64,000 bases of DNA from positions 50,881-114,880 of the forward strand of contig NZ_BMQU01000018.1 in the NCBI RefSeq assembly GCF_014648275.1, in the 5' to 3' direction. This stretch comes from Pseudomonas laurentiana. GTDB taxonomy: Bacteria > Pseudomonadota > Gammaproteobacteria > Pseudomonadales > Pseudomonadaceae. Within the stretch, counting starts at the first letter, position 1. Each line of letters begins with the position of its first letter. A program made the translations under genes and the position numbers. Below the pieces are notes generated by a model. It saw only the letters and a program-made list of their open reading frames with translations. It ran no database searches and was not told the origin of the DNA. Of the stretch, positions 54,068-62,348 are shown piece by piece.

Positions 54068-54538
54068 ATGAGCCATACCTTCAGCAGCGCCCAGGCGTTG
54101 CTCGATGCCGAGGGCCTGGACCTTGGCTGCACCGAGTGGCTGACCATCAGCCAGGAGCGGGTCAACCTGTTCGCCGAAGCCACGGGCGACCATCAGTGGA
54201 TTCATGTCGATCCTGTACGTGCCGCCCTTGGCCCATTTGGCGGCTGTATCGCCCACGGCTACCTGACCCAGGCGCTGGCCAACCTGTTCATGCCGCAGTT
54301 GCTCATCCTCGAAAACATGGCGATGGGGGTCAACTATGGCAGTGATCGGGTGCGCTTCCCCGCGCCGGTCAGGGTCGGTTCGCGTGTGCGCGGGCGCGGC
54401 GCCATCGTGCGTGCCGAGCAACTGGGCGAAACCGTGCAACTGGTGGTGCGCATCACCGTGGAAATCGAGGGCGAAGCCCGCCCAGGCTGCGTGGTTGACA
54501 CCATCAGTCGTTATACCTTCAACCCTATTGCCGAGTGA
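54068..54538 (+). CDS. MaoC/NodN-like enoyl-CoA hydratase
   Basis: A 156-aa hotdog protein. The hydratase motif [15 protein letters not shown] has the Asp and His, then [13 protein letters not shown], and [20 protein letters not shown]. It resembles the C-terminal domain of the DUF35-MaoC fusion at 18149 (GDDYWIHTDPERA, INYGSDRLRFPAPVPAGSRI). It probably hydrates an enoyl-CoA in the ring C/D branch. Confidence 0.85.
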   Translation: MSHTFSSAQALLDAEGLDLGCTEWLTISQERVNLFAEATGDHQWIHVDPVRAALGPFGGCIAHGYLTQALANLFMPQLLILENMAMGVNYGSDRVRFPAPVRVGSRVRGRGAIVRAEQLGETVQLVVRITVEIEGEARPGCVVDTISRYTFNPIAE

Positions 54539-54546
54539 GCCTGTTC

Positions 54547-55755
54547 ATGGACCTGAATGAAGTTGTGATTGTCGCCACTGCGCGTACTGCGCTGGCCAAG
54601 TCTTTCCGTGGATCGTTCAACGACACCGAGGCCCCGGTGCTGGGCGGTCATGTGGTGCGCGCCGTCGTCGAACGCGCCGGTATCGAGGCGGAGGCGGTGG
54701 AGGATGTGATCATGGGCGCTGCCGTGCAACAGGGCACGCAGGCCTACAACATCGGTCGTCTGTGTGCCTATACCGGTGGCCTGCCGGACAGTGTGCCGGG
54801 CATGGCCCTGGACCGTATGTGTGCGTCGGGCCTGATGAGTATCGGCGTGGCCGCCAAGGGCATCATGACCGGCGAGATGAGCATTGCCATCGGCGGTGGT
54901 GTCGAGTCGCTGTCCCTGACCCAGACCAAGCACAAGAACACCTACCGGGCGCAGTCCGAGGCGGTGCTGGAGGTGATGCCCAGTGCCTACATTCCGATGC
55001 TGGAAACCGCCGAAATTGTCTCGCGTCGCTATGGCATCAGCCGTGCCGCGCAGGACGAGTATGCCTTGCAGAGTCAACTGCGCACCGCCGCTGCCCAGCG
55101 TGACGGGCTGTTCGATGATGAGATCGTCGGTTTGACGGTCGACAAGTTGTGCTTCGATGAGGGGGGGCAACCCAGCGGGCATACCCGGCTATTGGTGGCG
55201 CGTGATGAATGCAACAGGCCCGGTACCCGTCTTGAGGACCTGACGGCGCTCAAGCCGGTCTGGAAAGACGGCAAATGGGTTGCACAGGGCGAGTTCATTA
55301 CTGCAGGCAACGCTTCGCAGTTCTCTGATGGCGCCTCGGCAAGCCTGTTGATGAGCCGCGCTGAAGCCAAGCGCCGTGGCCTGACGCCGCTGGGTATCTA
55401 CCGCGGGATCGCCGTCGGTGGTTGTGCGCCCGAAGAAATGGGCATTGGCCCGGTAGTGGCGGTACCCAAGCTGCTCAAGCGTTTTGGCCTGAGCGTGGCG
55501 GATATTGGCTTATGGGAGATCAACGAGGCCTTTGCTTGCCAGGTGCTGCATTGCCGGGACGCGCTGGGCATCCCGGCCGAACGCTTGAACGTCAATGGCG
55601 GGGCCATTGCCATCGGCCATCCGTTCGGTATGTCGGGTGCTCGTATGGTCGGTCATGCCTTGCTCGAAGGCCGCCGCCGTGGTGTGCGTTACGTGGTAGT
55701 GGCCATGTGCATTGGTGGCGGCATGGGGGCGGCGGGGTTGTTCGAGCTGCCTTGA
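54547..55755 (+). CDS. Thiolase (FadA6-like)
   Basis: A 402-aa thiolase: nucleophilic Cys in [67 protein letters not shown] and [11 protein letters not shown]. Association with ipdF matches fadA6 in actinobacterial clusters, where the enzyme works late in C/D-ring degradation. ATG 54547 was taken; a GTG at 54535 overlaps the preceding stop. Confidence 0.88.
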   Translation: MDLNEVVIVATARTALAKSFRGSFNDTEAPVLGGHVVRAVVERAGIEAEAVEDVIMGAAVQQGTQAYNIGRLCAYTGGLPDSVPGMALDRMCASGLMSIGVAAKGIMTGEMSIAIGGGVESLSLTQTKHKNTYRAQSEAVLEVMPSAYIPMLETAEIVSRRYGISRAAQDEYALQSQLRTAAAQRDGLFDDEIVGLTVDKLCFDEGGQPSGHTRLLVARDECNRPGTRLEDLTALKPVWKDGKWVAQGEFITAGNASQFSDGASASLLMSRAEAKRRGLTPLGIYRGIAVGGCAPEEMGIGPVVAVPKLLKRFGLSVADIGLWEINEAFACQVLHCRDALGIPAERLNVNGGAIAIGHPFGMSGARMVGHALLEGRRRGVRYVVVAMCIGGGMGAAGLFELP

Positions 55756-55785
55756 GCGCCAGCCGCTCAGGCCTGGTCCTCTGAC

Positions 55786-55803
55786 TAGGCCGTTTGGACG
55801 ATG
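55786..55803 (+). promoter_or_regulatory. Steroid-regulon box for the second YCF48-RND-LuxR module
   Basis: TAGGCCGTTTGGACGATG, with GATGAT 21-26 nt downstream. It is closest to the box of the first module. Confidence 0.7.
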
Positions 55804-55860
55804 TAGCACGGGCGGGGCGGTCTGATGATCCTTCAAACAAAATCAAGAGGATCGCCCCCC

Positions 55861-55917
55861 ATGACGCCTGTCTCGTGCCCCTGTGTTTCGCCATGGAGTC
55901 CAGTATGCGCCAGCTGA
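55861..55917 (+). CDS. Candidate 18-codon leader ORF overlapping the YCF48 start (copy 2)
   Basis: MTPVSCPCVSPWSPVCAS, with AAGAGGA about 9 nt upstream. Its ATG is 44 nt ahead of the YCF48 ATG and its stop lies 10 nt past it, exactly as in copy 1. The peptide body differs, so conservation may be of coupling rather than of sequence. Confidence 0.4.
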   Translation: MTPVSCPCVSPWSPVCAS

Positions 55918-56879
55918 TTGGATACGCCATGAGCGCCATCATCATCGCTGCGGTGGCCTTTGCCTTCTCGCCGCGTAACCCTACACCGCTGGCGATCACC
56001 CGGATCAATGCTGACCGTGTCCAGGTCAACGCCTTGCTGGCCAATGGCTCGCAACTGGTCGCGGTCGGTGAGCGCGGCACTATTTTGACCAGCACGGACA
56101 GTGGCCTGTCCTGGCAAACCAGCCAGGTGGCGGCCGAGCGTGAGGCGACGCTTACCGGCGTCATTGCCTTGAGCCCCGAGGTGCTGGTCGCGGTTGGCCA
56201 TGATGGGTGGATCCTGCGTTCAAGCGACCGTGGTCAGAGCTGGCAGGAGGTGCACTACGACGCGCAGCTGGGTGAGCCGTTGCTTGGCGTGTGGAGCGGT
56301 GACGGCAAGCAGGTGGTCGCCTATGGCAGCTATGGCAAGTACCTTGAGTCGAGTGATGCCGGCGAACACTGGACAGCCCGTGAGATGCCCGGCGAAGGCG
56401 CCCATTTCAATGGCCTGGACGGCGGCCCTGATGGCCGGCAGATGCTGGTTGGCGAGCAGGGCCTGGTGCTGCGCTCCAGCAATGGCGGGCACGATTGGCA
56501 GAGCCTGACGCCGTTCTACAACGGCTCGCTGTTTGGCGTGGTGCGCTTGTCGGCCTCTCGCTGGCTGGCGTATGGCATGCGCGGGCATGTCTTTATCAGT
56601 ACGGATTTCGGTGACAGCTGGAGCCAGGTCGATGTTGGCAGTAGCCAGCCGATTTACGGTCATGCGGTGTTGCCCCAGCACGCTGGCCTGGTGCTGGTTG
56701 GTGCCGGTAGCCGGCTGATTCGCCTCGATGCCAACGGTGCGTTGGTCGACAGCGCTCAACGCGCGGGCTTGGGCACCTTGACCTCTGCGGTAGTACTCAA
56801 TGCCCGCCGCCTGTTGGTGGCCGGGGAACGTGGGGTATTTCAGGGCGCAGACGGTGGTCTTGCCGCCGTCGCACAGTGA
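55905..56879 (+). CDS. YCF48-like beta-propeller protein, copy 2
   Basis: A 324-aa protein. The ATG at 55905 (MRQLIGYAMSAIIIAAVAFAF) has GGAGTCCAGT upstream and matches the start of copy 1. The same propeller repeats occur, for example AVGHDGWILRSSDRGQSWQE and the GGPDGRQMLVGEQGLVLRSS block. Copies differ mostly in the N-terminal anchor and surface loops. It begins the second transport module and ends 8 bp before the RND start. Confidence 0.82.
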   Translation: MRQLIGYAMSAIIIAAVAFAFSPRNPTPLAITRINADRVQVNALLANGSQLVAVGERGTILTSTDSGLSWQTSQVAAEREATLTGVIALSPEVLVAVGHDGWILRSSDRGQSWQEVHYDAQLGEPLLGVWSGDGKQVVAYGSYGKYLESSDAGEHWTAREMPGEGAHFNGLDGGPDGRQMLVGEQGLVLRSSNGGHDWQSLTPFYNGSLFGVVRLSASRWLAYGMRGHVFISTDFGDSWSQVDVGSSQPIYGHAVLPQHAGLVLVGAGSRLIRLDANGALVDSAQRAGLGTLTSAVVLNARRLLVAGERGVFQGADGGLAAVAQ

Positions 56880-56887
56880 GTAGGCAT

Positions 56888-59299
56888 ATGACACAGACTA
56901 CAGGTTGGATCGAACGCCGCGTGCAGGACTGCGCGGACTTACTGCTGAACAATCGGCGCTGGTGGCTGGGGCTGTTCATGCTGGTGACGGTGGCCTTGGG
57001 CTACAGCGCAACCCAGGTACGACTCGACCCGGGGTTCAACAAGCAGATCCCCGTGCGCCACGAGTACATGTTGAGCTTTCTGGACTTCAGTCGGGTGTTC
57101 ACGGGCGCCAATCGGTTGCTGGTGAACGTACACTGGAAGGGTGAGGGCGACATCTATAACCCGGAGTTTCTCCGGGTGCTGCAGCAGGTTACCGATGACG
57201 TGTTCTTCATCTCCGGGGTCAGCCGCCCGAGCGTGACCTCGCTGTTCACCCCGAACGTGCGCTACGTCGAGATCACCGAAGAGGGGTATGTCGGTGACCT
57301 GGTGGTGCCACCGCAATACGCCGGTACCGATGAGGACCTGCAGAAAGTCCGCAGTAATGCCGCCCGCGCCGGGCAGGTGGGCCGGTTGCTGGCCAACGAT
57401 CAGCGTTCGGCCATGGTCCGCGCCGACTTGCAGGACACCGACCCGAAAACCGGCCAGCCGGTGTCCTATGTCGAGATCGCCAAGCGGCTTGAGGAGATCC
57501 GGGCCAAGTACAACAGCCCGACCATCGAGATCAACGTGGTGGGGTTCGCCAAGCTGGTGGGGGATGTGGTCGAAGGGCTTAACACCGTCATGCTGTTCTT
57601 TGTCGTGGCGTTCGTCATTACCGCGTTGCTGCTTTGGGCCTACTCGCGCTCGTTGCCGTTGACGGTCGTGGCCTTGGTCGTGGCGTTGTTGCCGGTGGTC
57701 TGGCTGCTCGGGTTGCTGCCGCTGTTGGGGCTGGGCATCGATCCGATGTCCGTGCTGGTGCCGTTCCTGATCTTCTCCATTGGCGTATCCCATGCGGTAC
57801 AGATGACCAACGCCTGGAAGCAGGATGTGCTGGCTGGCAGCACCTCGTTGCAGGCGGCGCGTTCGGCCTTCTGCAAGATCTTCATTCCAGGGTCCCTGGC
57901 ACTGTTGATGAATGCCCTGGGTTTTGCGGTGATCATGCTGATCGACATCCCGATCGTGCATGAACTGGGTGTGACCGCCTGTATGGGGGTGATGCTGATG
58001 ATCATCACCAACAAGATGATGCTGCCGCTGATCATTTCCCATTTGCCCCTGGGATTGTCCGCGCGTGTGGCACGACCGACACATGAAGCCGCTCGCCACC
58101 CGTTGTGGTGGCGGTTGTCGGCATTGGCTGAGCCGCGTCCGGCCCTCGTGGTGTTCGCCATCAGCCTGGTGCTGCTCGGTTTCGGCGTGTTCAAGGCACG
58201 GGAACTGGCGGTCGGCGACATTGGCCCGGGCGCGCCGGAGCTGCGCGCCGACTCGCGTTACAACCAGGACAACCAGCGCATTATCGACAGTTATTCGATT
58301 GGCCTGGATGTGCTGGCGGTCTTTCTTCAGACCCAGGGTATCGACGAGGCGTGCCTGAACCCGGGTGTCATGCGCGCCGTCGAGGCTTTTGACTTCCAGA
58401 TGCGCAATGTCGCTGGCGTGCAATCGGTGCAGAGCGTGGCCGGCATGGGCAAGGAAATGATTGCCGGGAACAACGAAGGAAACCCGCGCTGGTCGGCAAT
58501 CCCTGGCTCTTCGCGCGGTTTGCAGCAGGGGTCGATGGCCTATTCGCCGGATTCCGGTCTGGTCACCGATGGCTGCAAGCGGATGCAGATCCTGGTGTTC
58601 CTCAACGATCATGAGGGCGCGACGGTGTTCCATGTGGTCAACGAAGCCAAGCGGATTATTGCCGGGATCCGGGCGCCTGGGGTTGAGTTCAAGCTGGCCG
58701 GCGGCAACATCGGCGTCATGGCGGCGTCCAACGAAGCGGTAAAACGTGCCGAGGTGTGGATGCTCGCGGCGTTGTTCTGCTCGGTGGCGTTTTTCTGCCT
58801 GCTGACGTTTCGCTCGTTGCGCGCAGTGCTCTGTATTCTGGTGCCGATGGGCATCGTTGCGATTCTCTGCAACGCGCTGATGGCCATGCTCGGCATCGGC
58901 TTGAAAGTCGCGACATTGCCCGTGATGGCGCTGGGTGTCGGGGTCGGCGTGGACTATGGCATTTACCTGTATGAGCGCATCCAGCATGAAATGGCGGCGG
59001 GCCAGGACTTGCGTCATGCGTTCTATCGCGCCATGTGCCAGCGCGGCACGGCAGCGGTGTTCACCGCCCTGACCATGTCGATCGGGGTCGGTACCTGGGC
59101 GTTTGCCCCCCTGAAACTGCAGGCTGACATGGGTATCCTGCTGGCGTTCATGTTCCTGGTGAATGTCTTTGGCGCTATCTTCTTGTTGCCGGCGCTTGCG
59201 GCCTGGTTCAATCGTGGCCGGCCATTGGTTGCTGTGAAAGCAGCGTCACCTGGCACTGACGCGTCACTACCGTTCTCCGGTGTGCTCGCAGGTCGTTAA
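56888..59299 (+). CDS. RND/MMPL-family transporter, copy 2
   Basis: An 803-aa membrane protein, homologous end-to-end to copy 1. LDPGFNKQIPVRH, FTGANRLLVNVHWKGEGDIY, SFCKIFIPGSLALLMNALGF-type blocks and VMALGVGVGVDYGIYLYERI are shared almost word for word. Divergence concentrates in the middle loop (around 380-410) and at the C-terminus, where copy 2 has about 12 extra residues. The ATG at 56888 follows GAGTAGGC. Substrate is inferred to be steroid-like. Confidence 0.87.
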   Translation: MTQTTGWIERRVQDCADLLLNNRRWWLGLFMLVTVALGYSATQVRLDPGFNKQIPVRHEYMLSFLDFSRVFTGANRLLVNVHWKGEGDIYNPEFLRVLQQVTDDVFFISGVSRPSVTSLFTPNVRYVEITEEGYVGDLVVPPQYAGTDEDLQKVRSNAARAGQVGRLLANDQRSAMVRADLQDTDPKTGQPVSYVEIAKRLEEIRAKYNSPTIEINVVGFAKLVGDVVEGLNTVMLFFVVAFVITALLLWAYSRSLPLTVVALVVALLPVVWLLGLLPLLGLGIDPMSVLVPFLIFSIGVSHAVQMTNAWKQDVLAGSTSLQAARSAFCKIFIPGSLALLMNALGFAVIMLIDIPIVHELGVTACMGVMLMIITNKMMLPLIISHLPLGLSARVARPTHEAARHPLWWRLSALAEPRPALVVFAISLVLLGFGVFKARELAVGDIGPGAPELRADSRYNQDNQRIIDSYSIGLDVLAVFLQTQGIDEACLNPGVMRAVEAFDFQMRNVAGVQSVQSVAGMGKEMIAGNNEGNPRWSAIPGSSRGLQQGSMAYSPDSGLVTDGCKRMQILVFLNDHEGATVFHVVNEAKRIIAGIRAPGVEFKLAGGNIGVMAASNEAVKRAEVWMLAALFCSVAFFCLLTFRSLRAVLCILVPMGIVAILCNALMAMLGIGLKVATLPVMALGVGVGVDYGIYLYERIQHEMAAGQDLRHAFYRAMCQRGTAAVFTALTMSIGVGTWAFAPLKLQADMGILLAFMFLVNVFGAIFLLPALAAWFNRGRPLVAVKAASPGTDASLPFSGVLAGR

Positions 59300-59330
59300 G
59301 CGCGGCTAACCCATCACAATAAAAAATCTT

Positions 59331-59366
59331 GCAGGCCCCGGTGGTTCAGACCACTGCAGGGCCTGC
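59331..59366. terminator. Strong two-tier hairpin between RND copy 2 and LuxR copy 2
   Basis: GCAGGCCC (59331-59338) pairs with GGGCCTGC (59359-59366), and inside it GTGGT (59341-59345) pairs with ACCAC (59350-59354) around TCAG. It is preceded by AAAAAATC and followed by TCTTGGGGAG, the RBS region of the regulator. It may attenuate read-through into the regulator. On the minus strand it looks like a terminator with a T-run, but no gene reads into it. Confidence 0.6.
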
Positions 59367-59381
59367 TCTTGGGGAGTGTCT

Positions 59382-60590
59382 ATGCAAACCAGCGTGCCCA
59401 ATACCCAGGTCCTGGCGGACATGGGACTCGAGTTGGCCGAGTACGAAAAAATCATTGGCAATATGTACGATTCGGCCCTGGATACGCGCTACATGAGCGA
59501 ATCGCTGCAGCAGATTCGTGCGCTGTTCCAGGCCAATTTCGTCACGCTGATCCTGCGGGTAATGGATGAGCCGTTCCTGTCACCGATGATGGTCGCCGGG
59601 GATGTCGAACTGGGCGAGGGTGGGATCAACCATTACGCGTACTACGCCAAGTCCACGCTGTTCAACAACCTGCCGACGGATCAGGTGTTCACCATCGAAG
59701 ACTTGATGACCGATGCCGAGTGGGTCAGTTCATCCTTCTACCTGCTGTTTTGCGAGCCCTATGACTGCTACCAGATGCTGGGTGCCGACATCAGCATGCC
59801 CGATGGCGGTACCTTGCGTTTTCGCATCAGTCGACCCAAGGATCACCCGCGGTTTTCGGCCGCCGAACGGGCGATGTGCGCAATGTTGCTGCCGCACTTG
59901 CGCCGTGCCTTGCACATGCACTCGTTGCTGGACCGCAGCGAGTCGCTGGGTAGCCTGTACTCGCAGACCATCAGCCGTTTGTCGGTGGCCACGATTGTGC
60001 TCGATGAAAGCGGCAGCGTACTGCAATTGAACCCGGTCGCACGGGAGATCCTCGACAGTAATGACGGCCTGAAGGTGGTCGGTGGCCGACTGGAGGCCAC
60101 CTACCCGAGCGATAATCGAGAGCTGTCGCGGTTGGTACGCAATGCGTTCCTGCGGGCCAAGCAGGGCAGTGATACGTTGCAAGGGGCCGAGGCGATGTCG
60201 ATCTCCCGACCATCCGGACAGGTCAGCCTGGGCGTCGTGGTGGAGCTGATCCCGTCACAGGAGCTGGTCGAGGGCAAGGGCAAACCCACTGTTGTGGTGT
60301 ATGTGCGCGATGCCGTGAGCAAATCGCTGGTCAGTAATGTGGTGACCTCGCAACTCTACAACCTCACGCCTGCCGAGACCGCGCTGGCCCTGGAACTGGC
60401 CAACGGCCTGTCGCTGGAGGAGGCCTCCGAGACCCTGAACATCCGCCGCAACACGGCACGGGCGCACCTGCGCTCGATCTTCTCCAAGACCGGCGTGCGG
60501 CGCCAGACCGAGCTGGTGCGGATCATGCTCAACAGTGTTGTCGCATTGGGCAAACCGGGTGCGTTGCCCGTGCCGGCAATCGTTGGTTAG
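59382..60590 (+). CDS. LuxR-type regulator with PAS-like domain (TesR/TeiR-like), copy 2
   Basis: A 402-aa protein starting MQTSVPNTQVLADMGLELAE, with GGGGAG before the ATG. It aligns along its whole length with copy 1. Shared blocks include SLYSQTISRLSVATIVLDES, the PAS-like core, and an almost identical helix-turn-helix (LTPAETALALELANGLSLEE, RRNTARAHLRSIFSKTGVRR). The matching recognition helices imply that both regulators read the same box. Differences in the N-terminal 200 residues suggest different ligands. Confidence 0.85.
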   Translation: MQTSVPNTQVLADMGLELAEYEKIIGNMYDSALDTRYMSESLQQIRALFQANFVTLILRVMDEPFLSPMMVAGDVELGEGGINHYAYYAKSTLFNNLPTDQVFTIEDLMTDAEWVSSSFYLLFCEPYDCYQMLGADISMPDGGTLRFRISRPKDHPRFSAAERAMCAMLLPHLRRALHMHSLLDRSESLGSLYSQTISRLSVATIVLDESGSVLQLNPVAREILDSNDGLKVVGGRLEATYPSDNRELSRLVRNAFLRAKQGSDTLQGAEAMSISRPSGQVSLGVVVELIPSQELVEGKGKPTVVVYVRDAVSKSLVSNVVTSQLYNLTPAETALALELANGLSLEEASETLNIRRNTARAHLRSIFSKTGVRRQTELVRIMLNSVVALGKPGALPVPAIVG

Positions 60591-60641
60591 CGTGTTGCCG
60601 TCACGACTGGGGAGGCTGCGCGTGACGGCGTAAAAATGCGT

Positions 60642-60659
60642 TAGTCCGAGCGGACGATG
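60642..60659 (+). promoter_or_regulatory. Steroid-regulon box for the DUF1329 gene
   Basis: TAGTCCGAGCGGACGATG, a perfect AGTCCG-AG-CGGAC-type dyad. GATACT lies 22-27 nt downstream, leader about 30 nt to the ATG at 60722. Best match to the consensus. Confidence 0.8.
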
Positions 60660-60721
60660 CTTCTCGCTCCATTGGCTGTCGATACTGGGGGACCGCTATC
60701 GGTAATCAAGGAGAATAAGAA

Positions 60722-62134
60722 ATGACCGGCAGTAATCTGGCCTCTCGTTGTTCTGTTTCGCGCACTGCCAATGCCACGCAGACGTGGACGTTAGCGCTGT
60801 TGCTGGGGTGCAGTGTGATTGGCACGGCCAGTGCGGCGCCGGAAGATCTGGCGCGCCTGGGCAAGGACTTGACCTGTTTGGGGGCTGACAAGAGCGGTAA
60901 CGCCGACGGCAGCATCCCGCCGTTCAGCGGCAAGTGGCTGGGGGTTCCACCGCATGTGGACTTCAAGGGCACCGGCAACCACCCGGTTGACCCTTACCCG
61001 GACGAAAAGCCCCTGTTCGTGATCACCGCAGCCAACCTGGCGCAATACAGTGACTACTTGTCCGATGGGCAGAAAGCCCTGTTCAAGCTCTATCCCGCCA
61101 CCTTCAACATGCCGGTGTACCCGTCGCACAGGGACTTCCGCGTCCCTGACTCGGTGTGCCAGGCGACCCGTGAAAACGCCAGCGTTGCTCGCCTGGTCGA
61201 TGACGGGGAGGGTGTGGTTGGCAAAACCGGTGGTACGCCGTTCCCGGTCCCCCGCAGCGGCCTGGAGCTGCTGAAGAATGCCTCGACCTTCACCTTGCGT
61301 GCCTGGACCGAGGAATACACCTCTGACAACGCCTATGTGCTCAAGGACGGCAACATCAACTGGGGCCGCGTGCATTCGCGCAACCTGGCACCGGCACTGG
61401 AGCCGGGCAAGATCGGCGATACCGTGGGCAACTCTTCGTTCTACCTGAACGAGACGCTGCTGCCGCAGCGTGACAAGGGCGAGGTCAACACCGGTACCGA
61501 GTTCTGGAACGACAAGACCGAGCCCCGCCAGAGCTGGCGCTACGACCCGGGCACCCGCCGCGTGCGGCAGTCGCCAGGGTATGGCTTCGACATGTCGTTC
61601 CCAGGCAGTGGTGGCTCGATCACCGTCGACGAGGTGCGCCTGTTCAACGGTTCAGGGCAGCGCTATGACTGGAAGATCGTCGGCAAGCGCGAGATGTTCA
61701 TTCCGTACAACGCCTACCGACTGCACGCTGCCAACTTGAAATACGCTGACCTGCTTACCCCAGGCCACATCAACCCGCAGGCCATGCGCTATGAGCGCCA
61801 CCGCGTATGGGAGCTGGAAGGCACCCTCAAGCCGGGTTACCGCCACCTGTATGGCAAGCGCAAGTTGTACATCGATGAAGACACCTGGTTCCCGATGCTC
61901 GCAGACAACTACGACAACCGTGGCGAGCTGTGGCGTACCTCGATGGTCAACTACTTCTATGCCTACGAAAGTCAGGCACAGCAAGCGGGTGTGGGGCTTT
62001 ACCACGACCTCAACGCGGGCAGCTACCTGGCGTTCAACCTGATCAACGAGCAGCGCAACGGCTATCAACTGAACAAGCCGGGCTTCAGCCCGCGCGATTT
62101 TGGCCCTGAAGCCGCACGTCGTTTCGGTCAGTAA
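60722..62134 (+). CDS. DUF1329 exported protein
   Basis: A 470-aa protein with AAGGAGAATAAGA before the ATG and a signal peptide ending at GTASAAPEDLA. The DUF1329 hallmarks are visible: WRYDPGTRRVRQSPGYGFDM, YDWKIVGKREMFIPYNAYRL, RHRVWELEGTLKPGYRHLYG and the end SPRDFGPEAARRFGQ. The fold is thought to resemble LolA/LolB-type lipid carriers. It usually keeps company with DUF1302, as here. A periplasmic carrier between the DUF1302 barrel and the RND pump is a reasonable model. Confidence 0.85.
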   Translation: MTGSNLASRCSVSRTANATQTWTLALLLGCSVIGTASAAPEDLARLGKDLTCLGADKSGNADGSIPPFSGKWLGVPPHVDFKGTGNHPVDPYPDEKPLFVITAANLAQYSDYLSDGQKALFKLYPATFNMPVYPSHRDFRVPDSVCQATRENASVARLVDDGEGVVGKTGGTPFPVPRSGLELLKNASTFTLRAWTEEYTSDNAYVLKDGNINWGRVHSRNLAPALEPGKIGDTVGNSSFYLNETLLPQRDKGEVNTGTEFWNDKTEPRQSWRYDPGTRRVRQSPGYGFDMSFPGSGGSITVDEVRLFNGSGQRYDWKIVGKREMFIPYNAYRLHAANLKYADLLTPGHINPQAMRYERHRVWELEGTLKPGYRHLYGKRKLYIDEDTWFPMLADNYDNRGELWRTSMVNYFYAYESQAQQAGVGLYHDLNAGSYLAFNLINEQRNGYQLNKPGFSPRDFGPEAARRFGQ

Positions 62135-62230
62135 TGCGGGGGCGAGGCGCCGTTGAGGCGCTTCGCCTGCGGTGTGGTTGCAGGGGCGAACCCATCAAGG
62201 GCGCGCATCGAGAATAGATCTCGCTTGATC

Positions 62231-62248
62231 TAGTCCAATTGGAGGATG
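62231..62248 (+). promoter_or_regulatory. Steroid-regulon box for kshA
   Basis: TAGTCCAATTGGAGGATG. AATGAT lies 22-27 nt downstream, leader about 68 nt. The right half has GGAGGATG instead of GGACGATG. Confidence 0.7.
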
Positions 62249-62348
62249 AGCACCTTGCACAGGCTGCTCAATGATGTCCTCCATGGATTCACCCTGTTTT
62301 TCAAGGGGGTATTGCTCCCCCGGAGTTTCCAACAGAGGAACAACAACA

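Noticed and set aside
62271-62348. Extended N-terminus for KshA
   Set aside because: The extra 26 codons cover the region between box and RBS; the KshA family starts at the ATG at 62349.
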